From: Flavivirga aquatica | GTDB taxonomy: Bacteria > Bacteroidota > Bacteroidia > Flavobacteriales > Flavobacteriaceae | Length of the DNA stretch: 64,000 nucleotides | Direction of reading: 5' to 3' | NCBI RefSeq assembly: GCF_001747085.1 | Contig: NZ_MDJD01000006.1 | Span: forward strand, 62,001 to 126,000 | Shown: piece by piece, positions 17,161 to 26,783 of the stretch | How positions within the stretch are numbered: position 1 is the stretch's first letter | How the letters are laid out: each line of letters starts with the position of its first letter | Notes under the pieces: model-generated | Databases searched by the model: none | The model's input: only the letters and a program-made list of their open reading frames with translations | Told to the model about the DNA's origin: nothing | Position numbers and translations under genes: made by a program

Positions 17161-18093
17161 CTATTTTTCTTGAGTTGCTGTTGTTTTTGCTTCTGCTTCT
17201 GCTTCTGCTTCTGCTTCTGCTGCTTTATCGTTTTGTATTACTCTGCGAGCATAAATTATCATTTTATTTTTTATGTTGTTTTTAACTACATTCTCGTTAA
17301 AATCTAGCATCCTTATAAACAAAGGAAATGGCAGCCACTTGTTCGTGTAAAAAATCCACCCATAGTCTTCTTTATCATTTTCAAGTTCTATAACATCGTT
17401 TGGAAATCGAATATTTTGATCTTCTACAAACCTATTAAACCATTTACCAATAGTAATATCTTCTGGCATTTTTACAGAAAACGACGCATAGAGATTTGAA
17501 TTTATATTTCGTTTTACTTTTATGGTGACTTGCATTAACCTAAAGGTGTCTATATTATCCCAATATTCTTGATCTTTTTCATCATTTTCACCTCTCCAAA
17601 GCTTATAAAATGCTGTTGGTATGCTTACAAATTTTTCTTTTGAAAAAGTATAAAAAACGGGAATAAAGAACCACAATGTATTGCACATGGCCCATACACC
17701 ATAATTAAGTTTTGATAGCCAAGTAAAAACTAAATAGTATATCCAAGCTCCTAAAACAACACTAATAAAATAGCTAAATAAGAGAAGCCATTTTTCTTTC
17801 TTAAAACCTATAACTTTAAATAGTTCTGTTTTCGAAAAAAGGTTAAAACAATAGCCTAATAGAAGATATATTGTGGTTGATATAATTAATCCTCCCCAGA
17901 CAAATTCATACTTTAATAATCCTAATAATGAAGGTAAAGCTAAAATGAGCGCCAAAACCAAAATAAAGACAATGAGCTTCTTCATTTTTAATGCCGATTT
18001 CCCTTTCCCTATGGATTTCATTATAATCAGCGAGGTTAATACAATAATTGGAGCTAGTAGGTATTTTAAAAAGAAAGCAATTAATGTGCTCAT
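17161..18093 (-). CDS. tssN: T6SS-iii membrane protein TssN
   Basis: 310 residues with five or so membrane spans in the first half (for example IVFILVLALILALPSLLGLL, GLIISTTIYLLLGYC, LLFSYFISVVLGAWIYYLVF). A cytoplasmic domain of ~130 residues follows (IRFPNDVIELE, WLPFPLFIRMLDF). This topology and its position between tssG and tssK fit TssN, the multi-span core of the Bacteroidota membrane complex. The last ~20 residues are low complexity (Ala-Glu repeats) encoded by a hexanucleotide tract. Confidence 0.85.
   Translation of the reverse strand: MSTLIAFFLKYLLAPIIVLTSLIIMKSIGKGKSALKMKKLIVFILVLALILALPSLLGLLKYEFVWGGLIISTTIYLLLGYCFNLFSKTELFKVIGFKKEKWLLLFSYFISVVLGAWIYYLVFTWLSKLNYGVWAMCNTLWFFIPVFYTFSKEKFVSIPTAFYKLWRGENDEKDQEYWDNIDTFRLMQVTIKVKRNINSNLYASFSVKMPEDITIGKWFNRFVEDQNIRFPNDVIELENDKEDYGWIFYTNKWLPFPLFIRMLDFNENVVKNNIKNKMIIYARRVIQNDKAAEAEAEAEAEAKTTATQEK
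17189..17224 (-). repeat. Hexanucleotide tract at the 3' end of tssN
   Basis: Five uninterrupted copies of GCTTCT (top strand) followed by GCTGCT encode an (Ala-Glu)n tail. Because units are 6 bp, slippage would change tail length without frameshift. Confidence 0.9.
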
Positions 18094-18130
18094 AGTTTAT
18101 AACTAATTTTTAGTGGGTTTTTAATAAGAT

Positions 18131-19051
18131 TTATGAGGCTACTAAAACGGTGTTATAACCCAAATAGTTTTCTCCTAAAGTAATAGCTGCTTCTTGTTTT
18201 GTTTGAAACTTAACTATAATTGATCGGTTGGAAAACACGAAATAGTCTAATATCATTTTTATTATTGTTTTATGTTGGTCAATTGTTTTGTAATCTAAAT
18301 TTTCGGTAACAATCATAGTGGCTGCCACATCTTCGAACTCACATACTATTGGACCTTGTGTACCAAAATCATGTCCTAAAATACCTTCGCCTAATGCATA
18401 AAAAGGAGAATCGACATGTATATGCTTTACATATTCTAATGCTATATCGTACCCCAAAATTTGTTGTAATAAGTTTTCTAACTCTGGCAAGTTTTCTTTA
18501 TAATTTTCCGACTCGCATAAATTTAAAAACAGCTTATAGTATTGTTCTCTATTAAGCGGAATATCTTTTGCTATAATTTTTTGAGCTAAGCTGAAAAGGA
18601 ATTTTTTCGAGTCTTTATCTGTAAAAATATTAATATACCTATTGGTAAGCTTTACTTTTTTCTCGAATAATTCAGTATCAAAAGGAATAAAAAAATGAAT
18701 GTTTTCTTCTTCTATTTTTCTGTTTTTTCTAATGGCCTCTACAACCTCAGCATTACTCATCGAGGGGCTACTAATAACTAAAGGGTGAAAAAAAGATTCT
18801 GGTAACTGGTGATATATACTGTTTCTGCTTAAATGGATAAATACGGCTTCTTTAATCTCATCGTTTACCACATAGTTATAGCCGGAAAAATCTATAACAT
18901 CTTTTGAGAAGGCACGACTGTTCATACCATGATTTTTTACCCAAAATTTCTTGTCGCTATTATCACCAAGAATAAATTGCATTTCATTATAAAACACTTC
19001 GCCAATAAAACTGGTTATTTCACTCTTTTTTATTACCTCTAGATTTTCCAT
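18131..19051 (-). CDS. tssG: T6SS baseplate protein TssG
   Basis: 306 residues, soluble, with the late motif 'ITLGENYLGYNTVL' that resembles the C-terminal signature of TssG (LGxxxxLG). TssG pairs with TssF and TssK in the baseplate wedge. Here it is separated from tssF by tssH and the evolved-Hcp cargo island, which suggests that the island was inserted into a once continuous tssE-F-(H)-G run. Sequence similarity to canonical TssG is weak by eye, so part of the support is context. Confidence 0.75.
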   Translation of the reverse strand: MENLEVIKKSEITSFIGEVFYNEMQFILGDNSDKKFWVKNHGMNSRAFSKDVIDFSGYNYVVNDEIKEAVFIHLSRNSIYHQLPESFFHPLVISSPSMSNAEVVEAIRKNRKIEEENIHFFIPFDTELFEKKVKLTNRYINIFTDKDSKKFLFSLAQKIIAKDIPLNREQYYKLFLNLCESENYKENLPELENLLQQILGYDIALEYVKHIHVDSPFYALGEGILGHDFGTQGPIVCEFEDVAATMIVTENLDYKTIDQHKTIIKMILDYFVFSNRSIIVKFQTKQEAAITLGENYLGYNTVLVAS

Positions 19052-19101
19052 TTTGTTTTATTTTTAATTCTTTCTTACCTCTCTTATTTTGTTATAATAT
19101 T

Positions 19102-19546
19102 TTAATCTAGTTCTGGATAATCAAAATCTTCATCTTGCACAATTTTACCTGTAATTCCATCTATACCAACATGTCTTAAACCTGTTTAATCCTCTTTACC
19201 ATAGGTTACTCCCCAAAACGGATGCCCTTCTACCACATCTCGTATTATTCGTAAATGATAATTATACCTCGTTTTTTTATGAAAGACAAAATATCTTCCC
19301 ATGTATATTTATAAGGTGCATCGTAATCTGTCTCTTTTATTAAATTTCCTTCTTCGTCATATTCTTTCCATATACCTTTTTCAAAATCATTAGGAAAAAA
19401 TTCTCCTGTTAATTTCAACCTCCCATTTCTATAAAACTTATTGTATATATAGAAATATACATTTTAGGTTTTATCGTTTCTTCATATCCAAATTGCCACT
19501 CTCCTTGCTCAACTACAGTACTATCTTTAGTAATAAAAACATATTA
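19102..19546 (-). pseudogene. Decayed YwqK/MORN-like immunity-type gene
   Basis: Three bottom-strand frames read as consecutive parts of one protein. They are (VEQGEWQFGYEETIKPK), then (RNGRLKLTGEFF, KGIWKEYDEEGNLIKETDYD, YTWEDILSFIKKRG), then (DVVEGHPFWGVTYGKED, an in-frame stop, GLRHVGIDGITGK...YPELD). At least two frameshifts and one internal stop separate them, and no start codon is left. MORN-variant (YwqK-type) proteins with a 'WEDIL' tail are common as immunity-like genes of Bacteroidota polymorphic toxins. It lies downstream of an effector/lipoprotein pair, so I read it as a worn-out immunity gene. Confidence 0.7.
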
Positions 19547-19555
19547 ATACTACTT

Positions 19556-20248
19556 TCACTTAACTTTTTTTTGTTTAGATATTACTCCATTTACTAGTAT
19601 TTTGTATTTCTCAATATTTGAAAAACGAGACTTTTCTTCTCCTTCATAATAATATTTTATGTATATATTGTAATTCTTATCAATGTAGAAAAACTTTGTT
19701 TTTGCTGTAATTCCATCACTAAAATCATAATACAAATTCATTTCACTTATAATCTCTTCGTTTTTATTTATTACAACTAAATCTTTTCTATCTATTAAAA
19801 CAACATTCCCATCATAATCGTAAACCGACGATCCCCCTTTAAAAATCATAGCTTTAAAATCATTTTCTAAATTGAACATCTTTACTAAATCAAAAAAAGA
19901 ATATTCATTTATAGATTGTAAAGCGAATCTATCATCTTCATTTAAATTATCTGCTTCGTTTGGCTTATAAAAAGAACCATATTTAGAAGTCTTAATTTGT
20001 TTTAAATTAAAATTTTCAACTTTGTTTATTGAATCATAATAATGAAACACTTTTTTTAAGAAATTACCTTTACTTTTTATAGAGTCATTTAAATTGTAAA
20101 AAAGCAATTTAGATCCTATTGGCAATTCATTAGCTAACGTATCATAATTAATAACCTCTTCGTTATTTATTATCGTTAAGTTTTTATTCTGTTTACACCC
20201 AATGAATAACAAAACTAAAACGACATAAATATGTTTATAAAATTTCAT
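19556..20248 (-). CDS. Lipoprotein, probable immunity partner of the LAS-peptidase effector
   Basis: 230 residues with a clear lipoprotein signal (YVVLVLLFIGC, Cys ~18) followed by Lys-Gln-Asn, and a beta-rich domain without recognised family. It begins 8 bases after the stop of the LysM/LAS effector at 20257-21780. A periplasmic lipoprotein is what is expected to block a peptidoglycan peptidase delivered to the periplasm. Function is inferred from position and localisation. Confidence 0.65.
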   Translation of the reverse strand: MKFYKHIYVVLVLLFIGCKQNKNLTIINNEEVINYDTLANELPIGSKLLFYNLNDSIKSKGNFLKKVFHYYDSINKVENFNLKQIKTSKYGSFYKPNEADNLNEDDRFALQSINEYSFFDLVKMFNLENDFKAMIFKGGSSVYDYDGNVVLIDRKDLVVINKNEEIISEMNLYYDFSDGITAKTKFFYIDKNYNIYIKYYYEGEEKSRFSNIEKYKILVNGVISKQKKVK

Positions 20249-20256
20249 AATTCTTT

Positions 20257-21780
20257 TTATTTATAATTAGGACTTAATCCTCCTGAATGTAAATGATTAT
20301 TATGCAACTTACCTCCATCGGATGTATGAGAGAACACTTTTTTTCCTGAGCCTCTGAGTTGTGATAGAAAACCAAATTTATGCATAGCATTTATAAATTT
20401 TTGCTCCATAATATCATCCAGATAACTTGTATCAACACTTTGTCCATTAATATGACTAATACTAGGATAAGAAGTACCATCTTCTTCGCATGCTCCTCCT
20501 GATTTAATACTATATCCAACCTCTGCTAATGCCCCAATAAAACAAGCTAAATGCTCTGGACCACAATACCTTCTCGCTGTACGAGTAAAACTAAAAGATA
20601 TAGAGTTATCTCCAATATTTTTATTTAAACTACTTGGCATTTTTACTATAAATTTTTTATTACTTCCTTTTTTATAAGTAACCAACCTATAGTTTGTTTT
20701 TTTATCTGGATTATAAAACTTTCCATAAGTTCTAATAGTTCCATCTGAATAAGTATACTTTTTCCTGCTAGAGTCGTGATCATAAACTACAGTTTTGTTT
20801 TTGTCAAATCCAACCTTTACTTCATGTTCTATTTTTTTGTCATCAGAAACACCTTTTAAACGCTCATCAATTTCTAGTAAGTCGCATGTACAAATATTAT
20901 ATTCTTTATCATTTTCAGCATTATAAACATAGCTAACTTTTTCAGCATTTTTCAAATCAACTTTACTTATTGTTCCATCATGATATATATGTATCGTTTT
21001 TGAATTTGTGACTTCAAACCAAGTTCCTTCTTCATTTAAAAAATGATTAGGTATAGTACTATCGTCCTTTTCCTTTTTATATCCTTTATATAATATGTAC
21101 TCCGATTTAAAATTCGATATAGAATTTTCGCTATGTACATCAACTAATAAAAAAAGCATTGCTTTTTTTGTTCCAGCACACTCCAAACCATTATTCCAAG
21201 CTTTTTGATCAGCTGCCGTTTTAGGTTGTAACTTTACTTTTACAATAGCCCAATCTTTAAAATCATCTTTATTACTAACCTCTTCCTCTTTACAGTAATT
21301 ACCTACTTTTTCTTGTATTTTAGTTACTTCTTGACTGTCTTGTTGTACTGTTAGTGGTGCGTCTTTTTTTGCTAAAACATCTTCTTGACCTTGTAAAATA
21401 TTTATAAGAACAGTTTCTTCTTCTAGATGTTTTGTTTCTACAATAATATAAACGTCTTCTCCAATAGTTGCTTTATTAAGTTTTACAAACTTTACTTCTA
21501 CACCTTTTTTCTCTTTAATAGTAACTTTTACAGTTTCTCCAACTTGTAAATATTTGGTATTTTTAGTTCGTTTAACATCTTTTACACTTACTTTATATTT
21601 ATTAGCTATCTTACTTAGTGTTTCTCCTTTAGCTGTTACATGATCTTTTATTATAGTTTTATACTGAGCCTTTTCTTCTCGTTTTGCAAAGTATGCTTTA
21701 CTTACCTCTTGTTGCCTAGGCTTTAATGGAGGACAAGAAGCTCTTACACTAGGATCTTCTGTTAAATATACTATTGGCAT
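20257..21780 (-). CDS. T6SS cargo effector: LysM domain plus LAS-type metallopeptidase domain
   Basis: 507 residues. Residues ~45-88 form a LysM motif (VTAKGETLSKIANKYKVSVKDV). The middle carries Ig-like modules and Cys-rich parts. The C-terminal ~120 residues carry the metal ligands of the LAS superfamily (D-Ala-D-Ala metallopeptidases, MepA, lysostaphin): His443 and Asp450 in SHINGQSVD, then HxH at His496-His498 in HNNHLH. MepA/M15-like enzymes cleave peptidoglycan peptide cross-links. It starts 3 bases after the evolved Hcp, so I infer delivery with that tube protein. The exact family (M15, M74 or a new LAS group) cannot be decided by eye. Confidence 0.75.
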   Translation of the reverse strand: MPIVYLTEDPSVRASCPPLKPRQQEVSKAYFAKREEKAQYKTIIKDHVTAKGETLSKIANKYKVSVKDVKRTKNTKYLQVGETVKVTIKEKKGVEVKFVKLNKATIGEDVYIIVETKHLEEETVLINILQGQEDVLAKKDAPLTVQQDSQEVTKIQEKVGNYCKEEEVSNKDDFKDWAIVKVKLQPKTAADQKAWNNGLECAGTKKAMLFLLVDVHSENSISNFKSEYILYKGYKKEKDDSTIPNHFLNEEGTWFEVTNSKTIHIYHDGTISKVDLKNAEKVSYVYNAENDKEYNICTCDLLEIDERLKGVSDDKKIEHEVKVGFDKNKTVVYDHDSSRKKYTYSDGTIRTYGKFYNPDKKTNYRLVTYKKGSNKKFIVKMPSSLNKNIGDNSISFSFTRTARRYCGPEHLACFIGALAEVGYSIKSGGACEEDGTSYPSISHINGQSVDTSYLDDIMEQKFINAMHKFGFLSQLRGSGKKVFSHTSDGGKLHNNHLHSGGLSPNYK

Positions 21781-21783
21781 AGT

Positions 21784-22503
21784 TTAATGATTTTGAGCTA
21801 TTACCGTTAATCTTTCTTTTTGGATATCATTATTTATAGTAATATTCTTTAAAATATCATTTTCTAAAACCTGTTCTTTATAAATAAAATCCTTTTTTTT
21901 ATCACTTAAATCTATAGTTGTTTTTTTACCTAAAATATTTTGCGATTTTATTACAATATATATTTCTGTTCCTATAACTGGATTATAGATTACTTTCCCA
22001 TTCAAATCTTCGTAATAAACATCTGATATTATAATGTTACTATTTTGAGTTTGTTTATATACTGTTTCCTCTCCTTCTGGAACAAAGCTAACATTCCAAC
22101 GTTTTACTAGTAGGGCTCCATAATCTTGTATAGCAGCAGATATTACAAACTCCACCTGCATAGGTTTTTCGCCATCGTTATGGAAGGTTTCTTTATAAGC
22201 TATTAAATGAGAATCTTTAATTATCCAGATTTTTGTTGGCGGATAATCGTAACCATTATCGTAGAAATGGATTTCGCCATCTTGCATTTTATCTACTTCT
22301 TCCCAGGTATTATCTTCACTTTCTTTGGTCATCCAACGCAGAAAAATATCGTCGTCTGCTTGCGAAATAAAACGACCTGTTATTAAACCACCCATTACTT
22401 CGCTTTTTGGCTTTCCGTTATCTCTAGTTTTTCTATTGTATTTAGTTTTTACATAGAATAACTCGCGTTCTTGACCGTTTATATATAATTTTGCTAATGT
22501 CAT
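21784..22503 (-). CDS. tssD: Evolved Hcp: TssD-like N-terminus with a C-terminal extension
   Basis: 239 residues. Residues 1-~135 follow the Hcp pattern of this genome: N-terminal beta strands with KYNRKTRDNGKPKSEVMGG matching the RDTDKKGKVSSNVYGG segment of hcp1, and late KDSHLIAYKETFHNDGEKPMQVEF matching the hcp1/2 C-terminal motif. About 100 extra residues form a beta-rich, Ig-like tail ('IIISDVYYEDLNGKVIYN'). This is the architecture of tube proteins carrying cargo or a cargo-docking module. Its cargo effector follows 3 bases downstream. It lies inside the structural operon, between tssH and tssG. Confidence 0.8.
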   Translation of the reverse strand: MTLAKLYINGQERELFYVKTKYNRKTRDNGKPKSEVMGGLITGRFISQADDDIFLRWMTKESEDNTWEEVDKMQDGEIHFYDNGYDYPPTKIWIIKDSHLIAYKETFHNDGEKPMQVEFVISAAIQDYGALLVKRWNVSFVPEGEETVYKQTQNSNIIISDVYYEDLNGKVIYNPVIGTEIYIVIKSQNILGKKTTIDLSDKKKDFIYKEQVLENDILKNITINNDIQKERLTVIAQNH

Positions 22504-22578
22504 TTATATTTAATTCTTATTCCGCGAAAGCGAGTATTAAATGTTGCATAGTTAAATACGATAGTTATTAATTACTTT

Positions 22579-25008
22579 TTAATTAACCTTCTCCCAAGCT
22601 AAACTCTCATCTTTATAATCCAGCCGCACACTATCGCCTTCAATAATGTTTTGAGCTACAATCATTCTAGAAACAATTTTTTTAATATAGGTTCTTATTA
22701 CACCTGCAATTGGTCTTGCTCCATATTTTTCGGAGTATCCTTTTTTAGATAAATAACTAAGTGCATCTTCGGTAAGGCTTAAATCTATATTTTTTTGTTG
22801 CAATAGTTGTTTTTGTAAATTATTTAGGTGCAATCCAAAAATAAGTTCTGCTACTTTTTCGTGTATTGGTGCAAATGGTACAACTTCTGTTAAACGTCCT
22901 AAAAATTCTGGTCTAAAGTTTTTACTCATAATATCTATGAGTTGATTAGACGATGGTATTTTTCCTGCGCGCATTTGTTCTGCTACCCAGTCGCTACCAA
23001 TGTTGGATGTGAAAATAATAATGGCGTTAGAAAAATCGCCTTCTCTTCCTAGTTTGTCATGTATTTGCCCTTCGTCCATAATTTGAAGAAAGACATCGTA
23101 AACCGAGCTGTGTGCTTTTTCTATCTCATCAAACAAGACTACAGAGTATGGTTTTTGGCGTATTTTATTTACTAGCATTCCACCTTCTTCGTAACCTACA
23201 TAACCTGGAGGTGCTCCATATAATAAGGCTGCCGAATGTTCTTCTTTAAACTCAGACATATCGAAACGAATCATTGCGTTTTCATCATCAAATAGTAACT
23301 CTGCTAACGATTTGGTAAGTTCTGTTTTTCCTGTTCCCGTTGGGCCTAAAAAGAAAAAGGAACCTATTGGCTGTTTTGGATTGCTTAACCCACTTCGTGC
23401 TTCTATAATAGCATCAGATAGTGTTTTAATGGCATGATTTTGCCCTTTTACGCGTTCTTCTAGTTTTTCTTCTATATTAAGCAGGCGCTCTTTCTCTTCG
23501 GCTTGTATTTTACCTATTGGTATACCTGTAACGCTTGCTACAATTGCTGTAACTTCGTTTTCGGTTACTTCCTTTATTGGAGTTTCTGTTAAACCATTAA
23601 TTTCTTTTAAATAAGCTTCTATAATTTTAAATAATGCTTCGGGTTCTGCTTGGCTATCTATATCGTAATTTGTTGTAATTTTACTTAAAACAACAGGGCT
23701 TATTTGGTCTAAAATAAGCTTGTATAAATATTTTAACTGCACTAAAGCATCATTAGCTTTTAGGTTAACTGCTTTTAGTTTTTTTAAAATTGTTTCACAA
23801 TTTTTAGCTGTATTATCGTTACTCATTTTTACAGCTGCCATGGTTTTATCTAATAAACTTATGGCTTCATGCGGTAATTTACTTTCTTTAAAATATCGTT
23901 TTGAAAATTGTACAGATTCGTCTATGGCTTGTTCAGAAATTTTCAATTCATAATGCGCAGTTAATTTTATTCTATGGTTTTCCATACACTGCTTAAGTAG
24001 CAATGGCTCTAATTCTTCAAGCTGAATAACATCTAATTTTCTATTTATAGGATGTTTTTCTATTGTTTTTCTATAAGCATCTCCTGTTATAGTTGCTATT
24101 AGCCTAACTTTGCCTTCATTAAGCTCTGATGCTATTAAATTAATAACGGCGTTTGAGGTTTGGTTGCCTTCTGTAAGCGTATGTATATCGTCTATTACTA
24201 ATATACAGTTGTTTATTTTTTGAATTTTATCAAAAATATCGCTCAGCTTTTTTGCAACCTCACTTGGTGTTGCACTATTAGCAAGCAGTTTTGAGGTATT
24301 TAACCCAATAACACTAATTTCGCCATGCTGTGGGTTTGTGCTATTCCATAAATGATATATTAATGCATTAAGAAATCCGGTTTTACCAACGCCAGAATCT
24401 CCAATAATAAGCATTCCGCTATTTTCTTGACGTTCTAAATTTTCTAGAGTATGGCGAATTTCTTTATCTCTTCCTACTATAATTTCCCCCTCATCACTAT
24501 AATCTGCAGTTAGTAAATTTTTACAAAAATTTATGCCTTGAAGGGTTTCTTCTGTGGTTTCGTTTTCAACAAACTTATAATTTTGTGGGGCATTGTATTG
24601 GTCTAGAAAATCTTGCTCACTTACCATTATAGTTTCTAGCTGTTTATTATCATAAACCACGCCTTCTCTAACTATGGCTGTAAACACGCAAACGGCATCA
24701 ATATAATCTGTTCCTAATTTTAGTTTAGAGCGTTCTGCTTCGTCAAAAACTCTTGTGACTTCACTATCTGGAATTATGCTTTCGTCGTTTTTTTCTGGTA
24801 TATACGATTCTTTTCTTACTTCAAACCATTCTTGTATATAATCTACATCTTTCCCCATGCTTCTCATAATATCCTCTAAGCCTGTTGGCTCTAAAAGAAG
24901 TGCAAGTGCTAAATGGGCAACACCATAAGTAAGATGTTGTTCTTTATGTGCCATAGATTTGGCTAGTCTTACTGCCGAGACTAAGCTTGGACTAAAAATT
25001 TCCTCCAT
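22579..25008 (-). CDS. tssH: T6SS sheath-recycling ATPase ClpV (TssH)
   Basis: 809 residues of Clp/Hsp100 type: N-domain (~1-150), AAA+ module 1 with Walker A GDSGVGKTG (~203) and Walker B LVIDDIH, a coiled middle region, and AAA+ module 2 with Walker A GPTGTGKTE (~555) and Walker B VLFDEIEKAH. It unfolds contracted TssB/C sheath for reuse in the cytoplasm. It is separated from tssF by 3 bases. The 75-base gap on its other side (22504-22578) holds an imperfect inverted repeat (CCGCGAAAGCG) like the short dispersed repeats common in flavobacterial intergenic DNA. Confidence 0.95.
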   Translation of the reverse strand: MEEIFSPSLVSAVRLAKSMAHKEQHLTYGVAHLALALLLEPTGLEDIMRSMGKDVDYIQEWFEVRKESYIPEKNDESIIPDSEVTRVFDEAERSKLKLGTDYIDAVCVFTAIVREGVVYDNKQLETIMVSEQDFLDQYNAPQNYKFVENETTEETLQGINFCKNLLTADYSDEGEIIVGRDKEIRHTLENLERQENSGMLIIGDSGVGKTGFLNALIYHLWNSTNPQHGEISVIGLNTSKLLANSATPSEVAKKLSDIFDKIQKINNCILVIDDIHTLTEGNQTSNAVINLIASELNEGKVRLIATITGDAYRKTIEKHPINRKLDVIQLEELEPLLLKQCMENHRIKLTAHYELKISEQAIDESVQFSKRYFKESKLPHEAISLLDKTMAAVKMSNDNTAKNCETILKKLKAVNLKANDALVQLKYLYKLILDQISPVVLSKITTNYDIDSQAEPEALFKIIEAYLKEINGLTETPIKEVTENEVTAIVASVTGIPIGKIQAEEKERLLNIEEKLEERVKGQNHAIKTLSDAIIEARSGLSNPKQPIGSFFFLGPTGTGKTELTKSLAELLFDDENAMIRFDMSEFKEEHSAALLYGAPPGYVGYEEGGMLVNKIRQKPYSVVLFDEIEKAHSSVYDVFLQIMDEGQIHDKLGREGDFSNAIIIFTSNIGSDWVAEQMRAGKIPSSNQLIDIMSKNFRPEFLGRLTEVVPFAPIHEKVAELIFGLHLNNLQKQLLQQKNIDLSLTEDALSYLSKKGYSEKYGARPIAGVIRTYIKKIVSRMIVAQNIIEGDSVRLDYKDESLAWEKVN

Positions 25009-25011
25009 AAA

Positions 25012-26781
25012 TTAATGTATTGATACTGAGTAAGGTAAATTATGTACTGATTTTTGTTCTAATTCTTTTTGTAGCGAGTAACCTAGCCTTTTTTTGTTTT
25101 CGCTTGTATGTAGCTTATCACTAGTTAAGTGGATATTTACATGAGTTGTTCTTACTAAGCCTCCTTTTTTATGAAGCGAAATACCAACTCCAGATTTAAC
25201 CTCGATATGGTCTACCGTTTTTCCTATACTTTTCCTTACAAATTCTTTAATATCTTCTGATGAAATAATTCTGTCTTTTGAAAGTAAGCCATAACGTAGG
25301 TTACTTATTTTTTCTTTAGCATCATTTTTAATACTTCCACCTACGGTATCTGTTTGTAATCGTATACTTTGCGGAATAAGCTCGCTGGTTTGAAATTGCC
25401 CTAAAACTCTATTTTTGGGTATACCATTGGCAGAATCTGCATCTGTAGTCCAAAATTGATATTCTAGATTAACAGAATCTTCGTAAGGTATTGTTAGTAA
25501 ATATTGTCTATCACTTCTATTAAATATATTTTTATAGCCAACATTTACTTTACGCTCAATAATATCTAGTTTTTCATTAAGATCTTCTAAATAAGCATTA
25601 AGTAAATCGTATCCTATAGCCGAAAAAGAACTTCCTTCTTCTCTAACGGTTTGTATAACCTGCTCTAAAACGGCTTTTGCATTTCTTTCGTCAAATTGTT
25701 CTAATTCACCAAAGTATAATGAGAAGCTTCCTTTTAAATTATTAATATCGTTTCTTAACGTGTTTTTATAAATACGCCCTTCGTTATCAAAAATTGTTTC
25801 TATATTTAAAAAGTGCTCATTTAAGGTTCTTAACGATGCTATTTTTCCGTTTCTCTTAATACTATGTTGTTTATATTGTAATTTCCTGTTTACAATAGGA
25901 AAGGTATTCATCGTTATATCCAGCTTGTCTAACTCGGTAGGATTAAACGCTACTGGAAATTCAACTTTTATCCAAAATAGATCGCTATTAAATTCTTCTA
26001 TATCTTCATCGAAGAAATACGATTCAAATTTTTCGGAAACCTTAAGCTTAGCTTTTTCATTATCTAACTCTACATTATATAAGTAGTTTTGATAATAACG
26101 CATCACATCTTCAAAATAATGCTCTTTTGTAGGACTAACGCTATCGGCAAGTGTATTATGTTTTAACGCTTTACCTTCGGCATCAAAAAACTTTAATAAT
26201 TTTAAATACCTATCAATATCCGAATCTCTAAGTATTAATGCTAATGGCAATTCTTTAATACCTTTTAAAAGTTCACTATCTATATCAATACCCAGCCACA
26301 AGGTATAATTATCTATTCTTTTGTCTCCTTTAGCATTTACTTCTAATAGTTCTCTTCCTTTTTTATCAAAAAAATGAGCTGATTTATTTTTAGCTATACA
26401 TGCAACATGTCCATTTATAAGTTTATGCGTAAGTAATGGTGTAAAAAACAAATCCATGTATTGATCTCCTTGAACCATTTTCTGAACATAGAATTGTGTG
26501 TTTCTTGTAACCTCTAAAAATTTATTTGAAGGTACTGCGCGCAACAAGGCATGAGAAGGTAATGGTAATGACCAACTTTCTTTTACTAAAATTTTTGAAA
26601 TACGTTCTAGTAATTTTGCATCAGATATTTTTATGTCTTGTTCAATCTTTGCAAACTCATAACTAAAAACATCTAATAATAGTTCTATTATAGGATCTAT
26701 AAGTTCTACCTCTTCAATGCCCCAAAGTTCCATGGCTTTTTCTACCATGTTCTCCTTTATAATTTGGTGTTTATTTGCCAT
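25012..26781 (-). CDS. tssF: T6SS baseplate protein TssF
   Basis: 589 residues, soluble, with the TssF opening seen in this class (MVEKAMELWGIEEVELIDPIIE... LLDVFSYEFAKIEQDI) and the mid-protein 'LPLPSHALLRAVPS'. It forms the baseplate wedge with TssG and TssE. Only 2 bases separate it from tssE. Order tssE-tssF-tssH is typical of T6SS-iii. Confidence 0.9.
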   Translation of the reverse strand: MANKHQIIKENMVEKAMELWGIEEVELIDPIIELLLDVFSYEFAKIEQDIKISDAKLLERISKILVKESWSLPLPSHALLRAVPSNKFLEVTRNTQFYVQKMVQGDQYMDLFFTPLLTHKLINGHVACIAKNKSAHFFDKKGRELLEVNAKGDKRIDNYTLWLGIDIDSELLKGIKELPLALILRDSDIDRYLKLLKFFDAEGKALKHNTLADSVSPTKEHYFEDVMRYYQNYLYNVELDNEKAKLKVSEKFESYFFDEDIEEFNSDLFWIKVEFPVAFNPTELDKLDITMNTFPIVNRKLQYKQHSIKRNGKIASLRTLNEHFLNIETIFDNEGRIYKNTLRNDINNLKGSFSLYFGELEQFDERNAKAVLEQVIQTVREEGSSFSAIGYDLLNAYLEDLNEKLDIIERKVNVGYKNIFNRSDRQYLLTIPYEDSVNLEYQFWTTDADSANGIPKNRVLGQFQTSELIPQSIRLQTDTVGGSIKNDAKEKISNLRYGLLSKDRIISSEDIKEFVRKSIGKTVDHIEVKSGVGISLHKKGGLVRTTHVNIHLTSDKLHTSENKKRLGYSLQKELEQKSVHNLPYSVSIH

Positions 26782-26783
26782 GT

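Noticed and set aside
19556..20248. Lipoprotein as the T6SS-iii lipoprotein TssQ
   Set aside because: It lies directly behind an effector gene rather than among tssN-tssR and has the size and place of an immunity protein. No convincing TssQ was found in the window.
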